DNA of 12,514 bases from RECH01 sp964431105 (GCA_964431105.1 CAYSIR010000116.1:1-12514); one strand, 5' to 3'; positions 1 to 6,664 are shown, numbered from the stretch's first letter. Made by a program: numbers and translations. The notes: a model not told the origin generated them from the sequence alone.

Positions 1-66
1 TGAACACCACCCGCGATACATTTCCTAGAAGCGGGCAGTTTTAGACCGACTAACGCCATACCGCTA

Positions 67-124
67 AACCCGTCCCTAAACGATGATGGATTCTAACAGG
101 AATCCATTCGCGCAGAGACGGGTT
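67..124. repeat. Nested hairpin downstream of the small leftward gene
   Basis: An 8-bp outer stem pairs AACCCGTC (67-74) with GACGGGTT (117-124). Inside it, ATGGATTC (86-93) pairs with GAATCCAT (100-107) around a 6-nt loop. It lies just past the stop of the leftward gene ending at 160, where it could act as a 3' end structure or terminator. No clear T-tract follows on the minus strand, so terminator function is only a guess. Confidence 0.4.
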
Positions 125-159
125 CAGCATTTTGTTTCACTATTCAAGAGAATCAATTC

Positions 160-378
160 CTAGAAAGCTAGCAAGCTCAGCACACCTGAAACAGCGATCG
201 CCGCCAGCATGCTGGTAAAAAAGCGACCAGCTTTCGGATTAGAGCCAATGATTTTATCTTCTTTCCTAGCCGTAAAAGACAACAACCAGGCTTGGTTAGC
301 TGAAACAACACAATCTTGTTTACTAAACTCAGGTTGAAACATAACCAAATCAGCTAGATTCTTATTCAGGAAACTCAA
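160..378 (-). CDS. Hypothetical small protein with one C-terminal membrane helix
   Basis: I do not recognise this family. The reading frame gives 72 aa from a TTG at 378, or 60 aa from the ATG at 342; neither start has a good Shine-Dalgarno sequence, so the start is uncertain. The N-terminal two thirds is soluble and charged (a KEDK stretch and one Cys). The last 20 or so residues (FFTSMLAAIAVSGVLSLLAF) form a single hydrophobic helix, suggesting a small membrane-anchored protein. It lacks the ExxNGRxAM signature of high-light-inducible proteins, although it sits immediately downstream of one on the same strand, separated by a palindromic repeat. It contains a HIP1 octamer in frame near 194. 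It could be a real small thylakoid-associated protein or a chance frame. Confidence 0.4.
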   Translation of the reverse strand: MSFLNKNLADLVMFQPEFSKQDCVVSANQAWLLSFTARKEDKIIGSNPKAGRFFTSMLAAIAVSGVLSLLAF

Positions 379-439
379 GAAATCGAAGCTAGCTTCCGTG
401 ACTATACTTCCTTAACTACAACGATCAACTGAACTAATC

Positions 440-517
440 GGTAGTCCTCTATTGGTAAATGGTAAAGGTTCTGGGTGGTGCGTTGCTCACACCACCCAGA
501 ACCCTTACATAAATACC
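440..517. repeat. Palindromic dispersed repeat, copy 1 (second copy at 7405-7479)
   Basis: A perfect 14-bp stem pairs 467-480 (GGTTCTGGGTGGTG) with 490-503 around a 9-nt loop, with conserved flanks outside the stem. The same element recurs in reverse orientation at 7405-7479, with matching ends (GGTAG..CCTCTATTGGTAAA and TTACATAAATACC) and paired substitutions in the stem. Here it lies 3' of the high-light-inducible protein gene and may double as its terminator. Confidence 0.75.
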
Positions 518-606
518 AATATCAACTAACCATAAATGCATCGGAAGATCGCTGAAGCGCTCCAAATCTCCCAAATACAATGGTCTAGGCAGAAACTTAT
601 CAGATC

Positions 607-819
607 CTAGAGGTTGGACAGCCAACCGATAACACCGTGCCCTGTAATGACTTCTAGCGCCAAAGCAGATACAAAGCCAATCATCGCTAATCGCCCGTTC
701 AACTTCTCGGCATACTCGTTAAACCCGAACTGGGTCTGCTCATCCACATACATCTTGGGTTCAACCGCATACACGTTGGCGCGACCGCCTTCTTCGATGA
801 CTTGTCCACGTATTTGCAT
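607..819 (-). CDS. High-light-inducible protein (HLIP / small CAB-like protein)
   Basis: This is a 70-aa single-helix member of the chlorophyll a/b-binding superfamily. These thylakoid proteins bind chlorophyll and carotenoid and protect photosystem assembly and repair under light or nutrient stress. The signature is at residues 38-49, E-x-x-N-G-R-x-A-M-I-G-F, with E56 completing the helix and a hydrophobic C-terminal tail. The N-terminal GGRANVYAVEPKMYV stretch resembles the N-termini of other cyanobacterial HLIP-like proteins. Length is typical for the family. The ATG at 819 is supported by an AAGGA Shine-Dalgarno about 7 nt upstream. It is divergent from the flavin oxidoreductase gene, so the shared 820-1008 intergenic region, including the Fur/Zur-type operator about 140 bp away, could affect both; this is not shown by the sequence. 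The family is certain; which Hli it is cannot be said. Confidence 0.93.
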   Translation of the reverse strand: MQIRGQVIEEGGRANVYAVEPKMYVDEQTQFGFNEYAEKLNGRLAMIGFVSALALEVITGHGVIGWLSNL

Positions 820-960
820 AACACTGTCCTTTGAACGTTTTCTTTCTTACAAATAAGAGTAACACATTGTAAACAATTATTGCAAGCTGTTGACTAGAAT
901 CTGCTGTTTTGGCATTGCACACTGAGTTCGACCGAGTGGTGTGTGCCAGGGTTCATGATA

Positions 961-981
961 TGATAATGATAATCATTATTG
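961..981. promoter_or_regulatory. Fur-family operator (probable Zur box) upstream of the flavin oxidoreductase
   Basis: A perfect 17-bp palindrome with one central base, ATAATGATAATCATTAT, spans 963-979. Read in the 7-1-7 Zur format, 961-975 is TGATAATGATAATCA, one mismatch from TGATAATnATTATCA. Read as the classic 19-bp Fur box, 962-980 matches at 18 positions. Overlapping half-sites repeating every 6 bp are typical of Fur-family operators. It ends 28 bp before the ATG at 1009. Gene content favours Zur over Fur. Confidence 0.82.
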
Positions 982-1008
982 TTTCTTCTTGAGCGATCGC
1001 GGGTTAGC

Positions 1009-2256
1009 ATGAACACCGTTACCTCACAGCCTTTGCCAAAATCGATTGATATTGCCATTGTGGGAGCTGGCCCCCAAGCCTTAACGCTGGTGACTCATCT
1101 GTTGCAAAAGAAGACGTCAATGCGGAATCGGTTTGTGGTGCTGGACCCAGCCGGGGCATGGCTGCGACAATGGCATCATCAGTTTGCGGCGTATGATATT
1201 CCTCATTTGCGATCGCCCGCTGTTCACCATCCTGACCCCAATCCCCATGCTCTTCGTGCGTTTGCAGAGTCTCGCATCCACGAGCTTTTTCCGCCCTACG
1301 ATTTGCCTGGCACGTCGCTATTCCAGGATTTTTGCCAAGATGTCATCCATCGCTGGGCCTTGCAAAACCGGGTGGTCGCGGCTCAGGTGCGTCACATTGA
1401 GCAAGTCCATCAGCCGGGGCGGCAGCGGTTTCGGTTAAGATTGGCGGACGGTCGGGGGGTAGTGGCAAAGCGGGTTGTGTTAGCGATCGCTGGAGGCACG
1501 CCTAATCTGCCAGACTGGGCCCGAACGCTGCCCTTCACCTATCCCCCCGATCGCTTACTCCATTCGCATCACATTGATCTACGGGGGCTGCGGTTGGCGG
1601 GAGAGCGGATATTGATTATCGGCAGCGGTCTGACCAGCGGACATCTGGCCGTCGGAGCGATCGCCCGTGGTGCCCAAGTGCTAATGATGGCGCGACGCAC
1701 GTTTTATGAAAAGCTGTTTGATGCTGAACCGGGATGGCTGGGCCCCAAGTATCTCAAACATTTCCACGCCGAACCCGATTGGGAAGCCCGCTGGCAAATG
1801 ATTCACGCTGCCCGTAATGGTGGTTCTCTCACCCCAGCCCTGTTCACCAAGTTGCGCCGGCTGAAACGGGAGGGCAAACTGTCTTTTTATGAGCAGTGTG
1901 AAGTTCAGTCGGCGGAGTGGAAAGGAGATGCCTGGAAAGTAACCTGCACGCCGAGCGATCGCGTTAATGTACCCATCGATCGCATTTGGTTAGCAACCGG
2001 CAGCACGCTAAATGTCAACCACTGGTCACTATTGTCAGATATTCGTGCGACGGCTCCTCTGCCAGTGGTGCATGGCTTGCCGGTGTTGGATGCACAGTTG
2101 CGCTGGGCAGGAAGCAACCTCTTCATTATGGGAGGGGCGGCAGCGCTGCAAGTGGGGCCGGTGGCACGTAACTTATTTGGTGGCAAGCTGGCCAGTGAGC
2201 GAATTGTTCCAGCTTTAATTAAGCACCCCAAGGGAGCGATCGCCCATACAGGGTAA
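1009..2256 (+). CDS. FAD/NAD(P)-binding oxidoreductase, SidA/IucD/PvdA-like
   Basis: A 415-aa flavoprotein with two Rossmann motifs. The FAD site GAGPQA is at residues 19-24 after a hydrophobic beta strand; the NAD(P)H site GSGLTSG is at 205-211; a late ATGS motif (329-332) is typical of this fold. The segment around residues 64-78 (IPHLRSPAVHHPDPN) resembles N-hydroxylating monooxygenases of the lysine/ornithine type and related Pyr_redox_3 proteins. The exact reaction is unknown. The frame stays open back to a TTG at 979, but that codon lies inside the operator, so the ATG at 1009 is preferred; no strong Shine-Dalgarno is visible. As the first gene after the Fur/Zur operator it is the best candidate for direct metal control. 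A role in making or modifying a metal-binding small molecule is possible but purely inferred. The protein is His-rich and has only two Cys. Confidence 0.85.
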   Translation: MNTVTSQPLPKSIDIAIVGAGPQALTLVTHLLQKKTSMRNRFVVLDPAGAWLRQWHHQFAAYDIPHLRSPAVHHPDPNPHALRAFAESRIHELFPPYDLPGTSLFQDFCQDVIHRWALQNRVVAAQVRHIEQVHQPGRQRFRLRLADGRGVVAKRVVLAIAGGTPNLPDWARTLPFTYPPDRLLHSHHIDLRGLRLAGERILIIGSGLTSGHLAVGAIARGAQVLMMARRTFYEKLFDAEPGWLGPKYLKHFHAEPDWEARWQMIHAARNGGSLTPALFTKLRRLKREGKLSFYEQCEVQSAEWKGDAWKVTCTPSDRVNVPIDRIWLATGSTLNVNHWSLLSDIRATAPLPVVHGLPVLDAQLRWAGSNLFIMGGAAALQVGPVARNLFGGKLASERIVPALIKHPKGAIAHTG

Positions 2257-2427
2257 CTGCCATCCATTGCCACACCAAATCTGCATAGATTATTTAGGCA
2301 GTTGCTGAAACGCCTATTCCACCCTCTAAGATTAAATATTTGAAAAGCAGCAGAAACGGTAAAGATCATACCCGGAAATCATCAAAGCAAAACGCACTGC
2401 GCCGTTGTTAACGTATTCTATTGCATC

Positions 2428-2433
2428 AGGAGA
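2428..2433 (+). promoter_or_regulatory. Shine-Dalgarno fixing the start of the first COG0523 GTPase
   Basis: AGGAGA lies 7 nt before the ATG at 2441. It decides for this start over an in-frame TTG at 2405 that would add 12 residues. Confidence 0.7.
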
Positions 2434-2440
2434 ATTGAAT

Positions 2441-3505
2441 ATGACATCTTCACTATCGGAATTGTCTATCAAGCGAGGGATGCCTGTCACCATCATCACA
2501 GGATTTTTGGGGAGCGGAAAAACAACGCTGCTGAATCATATCCTGAGCAACAACACAGATTTAAAGATTGCCGTTCTAGTGAATGAATTTGGTGATATTA
2601 ATATTGACGGCCAGCTTTTGGTGTCAATGGAGAAAGATATGCTAGAACTCAGCAATGGCTGCATCTGCTGCACCATCAATGATGGCTTAGTGGATGCAGT
2701 CTATCGAATTTTGGAACGGGAGGATCGGATTGATTATCTAGTCATTGAAACAACCGGAGTTGCCGATCCGTTGCCGATTATCTTAACCTTCCTAGGCACT
2801 GAATTGCGTGAACTGACGCGATTGGATTCCATTATTACCATGGTGGATGCAGAAGCCTTTACGCCCGAACACTTTGAGAGCGAAGCAGCCCTTAAACAAA
2901 TTACCTATGCAGATGTGACGATTTTGAATAAGACAGATATAGCCTCTTCCGAACAAGTCAATACACTAGAAGCCTATATTGGCATGGTTAAAGAAGGCGC
3001 TAGGGTTCTCTATAGTCAGCATGGGCAGGTACCACTGCCACTTATTTTAGATATGGGATACAATAATCCTGAAGTATATAGCGATTTAGTGCAGGAAGAG
3101 ATCAAGCAAACGCAGCGCGATCGCAAGCATGATGACAACCATGATCATGGACACGCCCACAGCCATAACCATGATCACAGGCATGATCACGAACATCATC
3201 ACCATCATTCTTCCCATCTGGATAATGATGGATTTATCTCGGTTTCGTTTGAGAGCGATCGCCCGTTTCAGGTCAAAAAGTTTGAGCATTTCTTGCAGGA
3301 GCAACTCCCGAAAAGTGTGTTTCGGGCGAAAGGAATTCTCTGGTTTCAGGAAAGCGAACTTCGCAACATCTTTCAACTGAGCGGACCCCGCTTTGATCTG
3401 AAAGGGGAGGAATGGCGAACGCCACCTCGAAATCAAATTGTTTTTATTGGGCGGCATCTGGATGCGGATAAAATGCGGCAATCTTTAGCCCATTGCCTCG
3501 CCTGA
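2441..3505 (+). CDS. COG0523 (CobW/ZNG-type) GTPase with His-rich loop, putative zinc chaperone
   Basis: A 354-aa G3E-family GTPase. Walker A GFLGSGKTT is at residues 21-29. The COG0523 metal motif GCICC (C74, C76, C77) follows, then the switch/Walker B region ETTGVADP (103-110) and the guanine-specificity motif NKTD (163-166). The CobW C-terminal domain runs from about 264 to 348. Between the two domains, residues 230-259 hold 16 His in 30 positions, mostly alternating with Asp, which should bind or store zinc. Members of this family hydrolyse GTP to drive metal insertion into client proteins, and several are induced under zinc starvation. The next gene is folE, a zinc enzyme, with 115 bp between them; folE is the obvious candidate client. 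It follows the flavoenzyme after 184 bp with no visible Zur box or terminator in the gap, so it may share the upstream operator. The family call is secure; zinc as the metal is strong inference. Confidence 0.95.
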   Translation: MTSSLSELSIKRGMPVTIITGFLGSGKTTLLNHILSNNTDLKIAVLVNEFGDINIDGQLLVSMEKDMLELSNGCICCTINDGLVDAVYRILEREDRIDYLVIETTGVADPLPIILTFLGTELRELTRLDSIITMVDAEAFTPEHFESEAALKQITYADVTILNKTDIASSEQVNTLEAYIGMVKEGARVLYSQHGQVPLPLILDMGYNNPEVYSDLVQEEIKQTQRDRKHDDNHDHGHAHSHNHDHRHDHEHHHHHSSHLDNDGFISVSFESDRPFQVKKFEHFLQEQLPKSVFRAKGILWFQESELRNIFQLSGPRFDLKGEEWRTPPRNQIVFIGRHLDADKMRQSLAHCLA

Positions 3506-3620
3506 TTTCTAGTCTTTCAGCATGGTTGTCGTGTGCTGGGAGGAGACGATCGCAGTGCGGTCGCTCCAGATCAAAACGACTGATGGTCTCAACCATACGT
3601 TCACAGACAAAAATTTACCT

Positions 3621-4259
3621 ATGACCTTATCCGTTTCACCCGACGACATTCGCAAGCAGCCTATCCGTACCGAAATCCAATCTCCGGTTTCGGACGAGGA
3701 TATGCAGCAAGCAGTACGAACATTACTCCTTGGCTTGGGCGAAGATCCCGATCGCGAAGGGCTGCGCGACACCCCCAAACGAGTCGTTAGGGCACTCCAA
3801 TTTTTGACCTCTGGCTATCATCAATCATTGGATGAATTGCTCAACGGAGCCGTGTTTCATGAAAATGCCAATGAAATGGTGCTGGTGCGCGATATTGACC
3901 TGTTCAGCTCTTGCGAACATCATATCTTACCGATTTTAGGACGCGCCCATGTTGCCTACATTCCCAACGGCAAAGTGATTGGCTTATCCAAAATTGCCCG
4001 CATCTGTGAAATGTATGCTCGTCGCTTGCAGGTGCAAGAGCGCCTAACTCAGCAGATTGCTGATGCATTGCAGGGGCTACTGCAACCGCAGGGAGTCGCT
4101 GTCGTAGTCGAAGCTACGCACATGTGTATGGTGATGCGCGGGGTACAAAAACCCGGATCTTGGACAGTGACCAGTTCCATGCAGGGCGTGTTTTCAGAAG
4201 ATGCCCGTACCCGTCAGGAATTTATGGACTTAATTCGCCATCATCCATCGTTCCACTAA
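3621..4259 (+). CDS. folE: GTP cyclohydrolase I, type IA (zinc-dependent)
   Basis: Converts GTP to dihydroneopterin triphosphate, the first step of tetrahydrofolate and pterin synthesis. The 212-aa protein carries the full FolE signature: zinc ligands C98 and H101 in SSCEHH and C169 in THMCMVMRGV, catalytic H100 and H167, and the GLSKIARI and RLQVQERLT stretches of the active site. It is therefore the classical zinc enzyme, not the metal-flexible FolE2 (type IB). The start is uncertain. ATG 3621 gives the usual family length. An in-frame GTG at 3555 has a good Shine-Dalgarno (GGAGGA, 3539-3544) and would add 22 residues; ATG 3522 would add 33. The upstream tail shows no family conservation that I recognise. 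Its place between two COG0523 GTPases suggests a zinc-starvation copy fed by a chaperone. Whether the genome has another folE cannot be seen. Confidence 0.95.
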   Translation: MTLSVSPDDIRKQPIRTEIQSPVSDEDMQQAVRTLLLGLGEDPDREGLRDTPKRVVRALQFLTSGYHQSLDELLNGAVFHENANEMVLVRDIDLFSSCEHHILPILGRAHVAYIPNGKVIGLSKIARICEMYARRLQVQERLTQQIADALQGLLQPQGVAVVVEATHMCMVMRGVQKPGSWTVTSSMQGVFSEDARTRQEFMDLIRHHPSFH

Positions 4260-4304
4260 ATACGTTTCCCCAGTCAGTTTCCCCGTTCAGTTTTCCAGTC
4301 ATTT

Positions 4305-4335
4305 GGGGGCGGGAATAGCTTCTGTTCCCACCCCC
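4305..4335 (+). terminator. GC-rich hairpin between folE and the second GTPase
   Basis: GGGGGCGGGAA (4305-4315) pairs with TTCCCACCCCC (4325-4335), 11 positions with one C-A mismatch, around a 9-nt loop. TTTCC and then GGTTTT follow, a weak T-tract. It may be a terminator or attenuator separating the folE and hisI halves of the cluster, or just a stabilising structure. Confidence 0.5.
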
Positions 4336-4372
4336 TTTCCTGGTTTTAGGCGTATTCTGCGCAGTGGCTCCT

Positions 4373-5323
4373 ATGCATCATTCTCAGAAACTTCCTGTAA
4401 CAATTGTCACTGGCTTTTTAGGCAGCGGCAAAACCACCTTACTCAATCACATTCTCAGAAACTTTGAGGATTTTAGAGTCGCTGTTTTGGTGAATGAGTT
4501 TGGGAGTATTAACATCGACAGTCAGTTTTTGATTGCGGTGGAAGAAGATATGATAGAGTTAACCAACGGCTGTATTTGTTGTACCATCAACAATAATTTA
4601 ACGGATGCTGTCTATCGCGTATTGGAACAGCGCGATCGCATTGATTATCTTGTTCTAGAAACAACAGGCGTTGCCGATCCATTGCCCATCACCCTTACCT
4701 TTCTGGGAACCGAACTGCGAGACTTGACGCAGTTGGATGCGATCGTCACCCTCATCGATGCTGAAACCTTCATCCCTGAGGAACACCACCACAGCACAAC
4801 AGCCATGAGCCAGATTCTCTATGGCGATATTATTTTACTCAATAAAACAGATCTGGCTACAGACGACCAGGTCAACCAACTAGAAGATTATCTGCGTGCC
4901 ATCAAAGAAAAAGCCAGAATTCTTCGCACCACCCATAGCCAAGTTCCATTATCGTTGATCCTAGATGTGCAACTTGCCGATATGTCTCTAGCGGAGGCCG
5001 CTGCGATCGCTACGCCATTGACAGCCAGCCACCTGCAAAATGATGGGTTTATGGCTATTTCATTTCAGGGCGATCGCCCCTTTTCCATTAAAAAATTCCA
5101 GCAATTCCTCGACTACCAGCTTCCCGAAACAGTATTTCGTGCCAAGGGAGTGCTTTGGTTTGCCGAAAGTCCAAAGCGCCACCTGTTTCAACTCAGTGGC
5201 AAGCGATTGACCATCGACGATAGCGAGTGGAAAGCGGCCCCAAAAACAGAATTGGTGCTAATTGGGCGGCAATTGGATGCACTAGCGTTAACCCAAACTC
5301 TCAACAACTGTATGACCCGATGA
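4373..5323 (+). CDS. Second COG0523 GTPase, putative zinc chaperone without His-rich loop
   Basis: A 316-aa G3E GTPase closely similar to the one at 2441. Walker A GFLGSGKTT is at 14-22, GCICC at 66-70 (C67, C69, C70), ETTGVADP at 96-103, NKTD at 157-160, and the CobW C-terminal domain from about 225 to 315. The interdomain linker is short and the long His tract is missing. A short EEHHH (136-140) inside the G domain is the only His cluster apart from two His at the very N-terminus. ATG 4373 was chosen; a GTG at 4364 would add three residues, and neither has a clear Shine-Dalgarno. Its stop overlaps the ATG of hisI (ATGA), implying translational coupling and pointing to HisI as its client. 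Domain-by-domain similarity suggests the two GTPases arose by duplication and then diverged in metal-binding loops. Zinc specificity is inferred from context. Confidence 0.94.
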   Translation: MHHSQKLPVTIVTGFLGSGKTTLLNHILRNFEDFRVAVLVNEFGSINIDSQFLIAVEEDMIELTNGCICCTINNNLTDAVYRVLEQRDRIDYLVLETTGVADPLPITLTFLGTELRDLTQLDAIVTLIDAETFIPEEHHHSTTAMSQILYGDIILLNKTDLATDDQVNQLEDYLRAIKEKARILRTTHSQVPLSLILDVQLADMSLAEAAAIATPLTASHLQNDGFMAISFQGDRPFSIKKFQQFLDYQLPETVFRAKGVLWFAESPKRHLFQLSGKRLTIDDSEWKAAPKTELVLIGRQLDALALTQTLNNCMTR

Positions 5324-5688
5324 CTGTGATCAATCAAGAGTATCTTTGGATAAAACAGCTTCAATTCAATTCCCAGGGCTTAATTCCAGCGATCGCCCAA
5401 GACCATGCAGATAACACCGTTCTGATGCTGGCCTGGATGAACCATGAGTCCATTCAACGCACCATAGAAACCGGCGATGCTTACTACTGGAGCCGTTCTC
5501 GCGCACAGATCTGGCATAAAGGCGCAACCTCCGGACATTTTCAACGAGTCAAGCAACTATTTTACGACTGCGACAGCGATGCTATTTTACTTAAAGTAGA
5601 GCAAGTAGGGCAGATCGCTTGCCATACAGGAGCTAGAAGTTGCTTTTTTAGGCAGGCCAAACTCGTTTTGCAGAACCATTTGTGGTAA
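5320..5688 (+). CDS. hisI: Phosphoribosyl-AMP cyclohydrolase, stand-alone HisI
   Basis: Catalyses the third step of histidine synthesis, opening the adenine ring of PR-AMP. The 122-aa protein is a single HisI domain. Zinc ligands C84, C101 and C108 and the magnesium-site aspartates D83, D85 and D87 (DCDSD) are all present, with the conserved AWMN (38-41), WSRSR (57-61) and WHKGATSGH (65-73) segments. Cyanobacteria commonly carry HisI fused to HisE; this copy has no HisE domain, which suits a second, conditionally expressed enzyme. ATG 5320 overlaps the stop of the preceding GTPase by 4 nt, giving tight co-expression. The frame is open further upstream, inside the GTPase gene, but homology begins only at this ATG. 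The gene ends in a perfect 12-bp tandem duplication that contains its stop codon. Confidence 0.95.
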   Translation: MTVINQEYLWIKQLQFNSQGLIPAIAQDHADNTVLMLAWMNHESIQRTIETGDAYYWSRSRAQIWHKGATSGHFQRVKQLFYDCDSDAILLKVEQVGQIACHTGARSCFFRQAKLVLQNHLW

Positions 5689-5701
5689 TATTTGTGGTAA
5701 T
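5678..5701. repeat. 12-bp perfect tandem duplication over the hisI stop
   Basis: ATTTGTGGTAAT occurs twice back to back (5678-5689 and 5690-5701). The first unit holds the hisI stop codon; the second fills most of the gap before the convergent ccmM-like gene. It probably arose by replication slippage. Confidence 0.85.
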
Positions 5702-5706
5702 GCGGT

Positions 5707-6651
5707 TTAGCGCAATTTCAGAACCGCCCCCCGCTGATGGGTATGCGGATCAATTGAAAAGACCCGAACATGTTCATGAGGATACAGTTGAAGCCAGTTT
5801 TGTAATGTGGCGATCGCTTCTGGTGCATCGTGGGTTTTGATAGAAGATAGCTCCAGCCAAGCATTAGCCCGCAAGCGGCGGTCATCCGCCCGTTCACCCC
5901 CTATCCCATAGCCTTGGCGCAGCATTGTATCGACCCAAGTCATCACCTCAGAAGATAAGACGTTAATTTTCCTGTGAAAATCCTGTAAACCCTCGATTGA
6001 ACCCTTGCTTGAACCATTCAACTGTTGGCGTTCATCACGGATCGCAGCAATACAGGTCTGACTCCCTGCACAAATATAGCCCTGGCGCAGCATTTGGTTA
6101 ACACTGACCACATGACTGGCAAACTCAAGATCAGCACCCTGCACCGCTGGCAGCCGCTCGGCTTGTGCCTGATGAGTAATCACCGAACCCGATGCCACAT
6201 ACCGACCAGCAGGGATTTCGACATTCTCAAGCAGCGCATGGGACATCACCACACAACCGTCTCCAACTCGCGCATTAAACACCGTTGAACGGAACCCAAT
6301 AAAACAGCCGTTGCCGATGTAGGCCGGCCCGTGAATCAACGCCATGTGGGTAATGGAGGCATCTTCACTAATCCAAACAGAGTAAGCCGCTCCGTCATCC
6401 CCCACAACGCGCCCCTGCTCCAAACCATGAATCACAACGCCATCTTGGATATTGACTCTGGCAGAGATATGAAAGGGCATTCCCTCATCTGCACGAATCG
6501 ACACCCCTGGGGCAATATGCACCTCAGCCGCAATCCGCACATCACCAATCACGTTGGTCAGCGGGTGAATGTACACCGTAGGATCAATGCTAGGTTCTAC
6601 CAGTTGTCTTGCCCAAGGGGTAGGCGGCGCAGGAGTATTTTGAATGTTCAT
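5707..6651 (-). CDS. CcmM-like protein: gamma-carbonic anhydrase domain plus one Rubisco small-subunit-like domain
   Basis: A 314-aa protein with the layout of a shortened carboxysome scaffold CcmM. Residues 15-180 are a left-handed beta-helix gamma-carbonic anhydrase domain with CcmM hallmarks (SIRADEG, VIHGLE, ITHMALIHGPAYIG, GFRSTVFNARVG). The expected zinc ligands H75, H102 and H107 are present. C194 and C200 fall in the helix after the beta-helix, matching the pair whose disulfide activates Thermosynechococcus CcmM, so an active, redox-gated carbonic anhydrase is plausible. Residues 233-314 form one SSUL (RbcS-like) domain (LSSEV.. MLRQGYGIG..ADDRRLRANAW..); full CcmM has three or more. 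This SSUL lacks the Cys found after the tryptophan in many CcmM SSULs. ATG 6651 was chosen because homology starts there, just downstream of a Zur box; the frame is open to 6801 but would run through that box. Probably a zinc-starvation paralogue of CcmM. Confidence 0.9.
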   Translation of the reverse strand: MNIQNTPAPPTPWARQLVEPSIDPTVYIHPLTNVIGDVRIAAEVHIAPGVSIRADEGMPFHISARVNIQDGVVIHGLEQGRVVGDDGAAYSVWISEDASITHMALIHGPAYIGNGCFIGFRSTVFNARVGDGCVVMSHALLENVEIPAGRYVASGSVITHQAQAERLPAVQGADLEFASHVVSVNQMLRQGYICAGSQTCIAAIRDERQQLNGSSKGSIEGLQDFHRKINVLSSEVMTWVDTMLRQGYGIGGERADDRRLRANAWLELSSIKTHDAPEAIATLQNWLQLYPHEHVRVFSIDPHTHQRGAVLKLR

Positions 6652-6664
6652 GGTATTATAAAAA

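Noticed and set aside
1..59. Possible leftward gene start (ATG at 59) running off the left edge
   Set aside because: Only 19 codons are visible, with no ribosome site and no recognisable motif; too short to support.
1905..2369. Leftward 154-codon frame over the end of the flavoenzyme gene
   Set aside because: It is antisense to a well-supported gene, has no family features and follows from that gene's codon pattern.
3086..3481. Leftward 131-codon frame opposite the His-rich loop
   Set aside because: A complement of the CAT/GAT-rich His-Asp tract; its Met/Val-rich sequence is an artefact of that composition.
6655..6660. TATAAT on the minus strand as a -10 box for the CcmM-like gene
   Set aside because: It lies only 3 bp before the ATG, so transcription would start at or inside the coding region, and no -35 element is spaced correctly.
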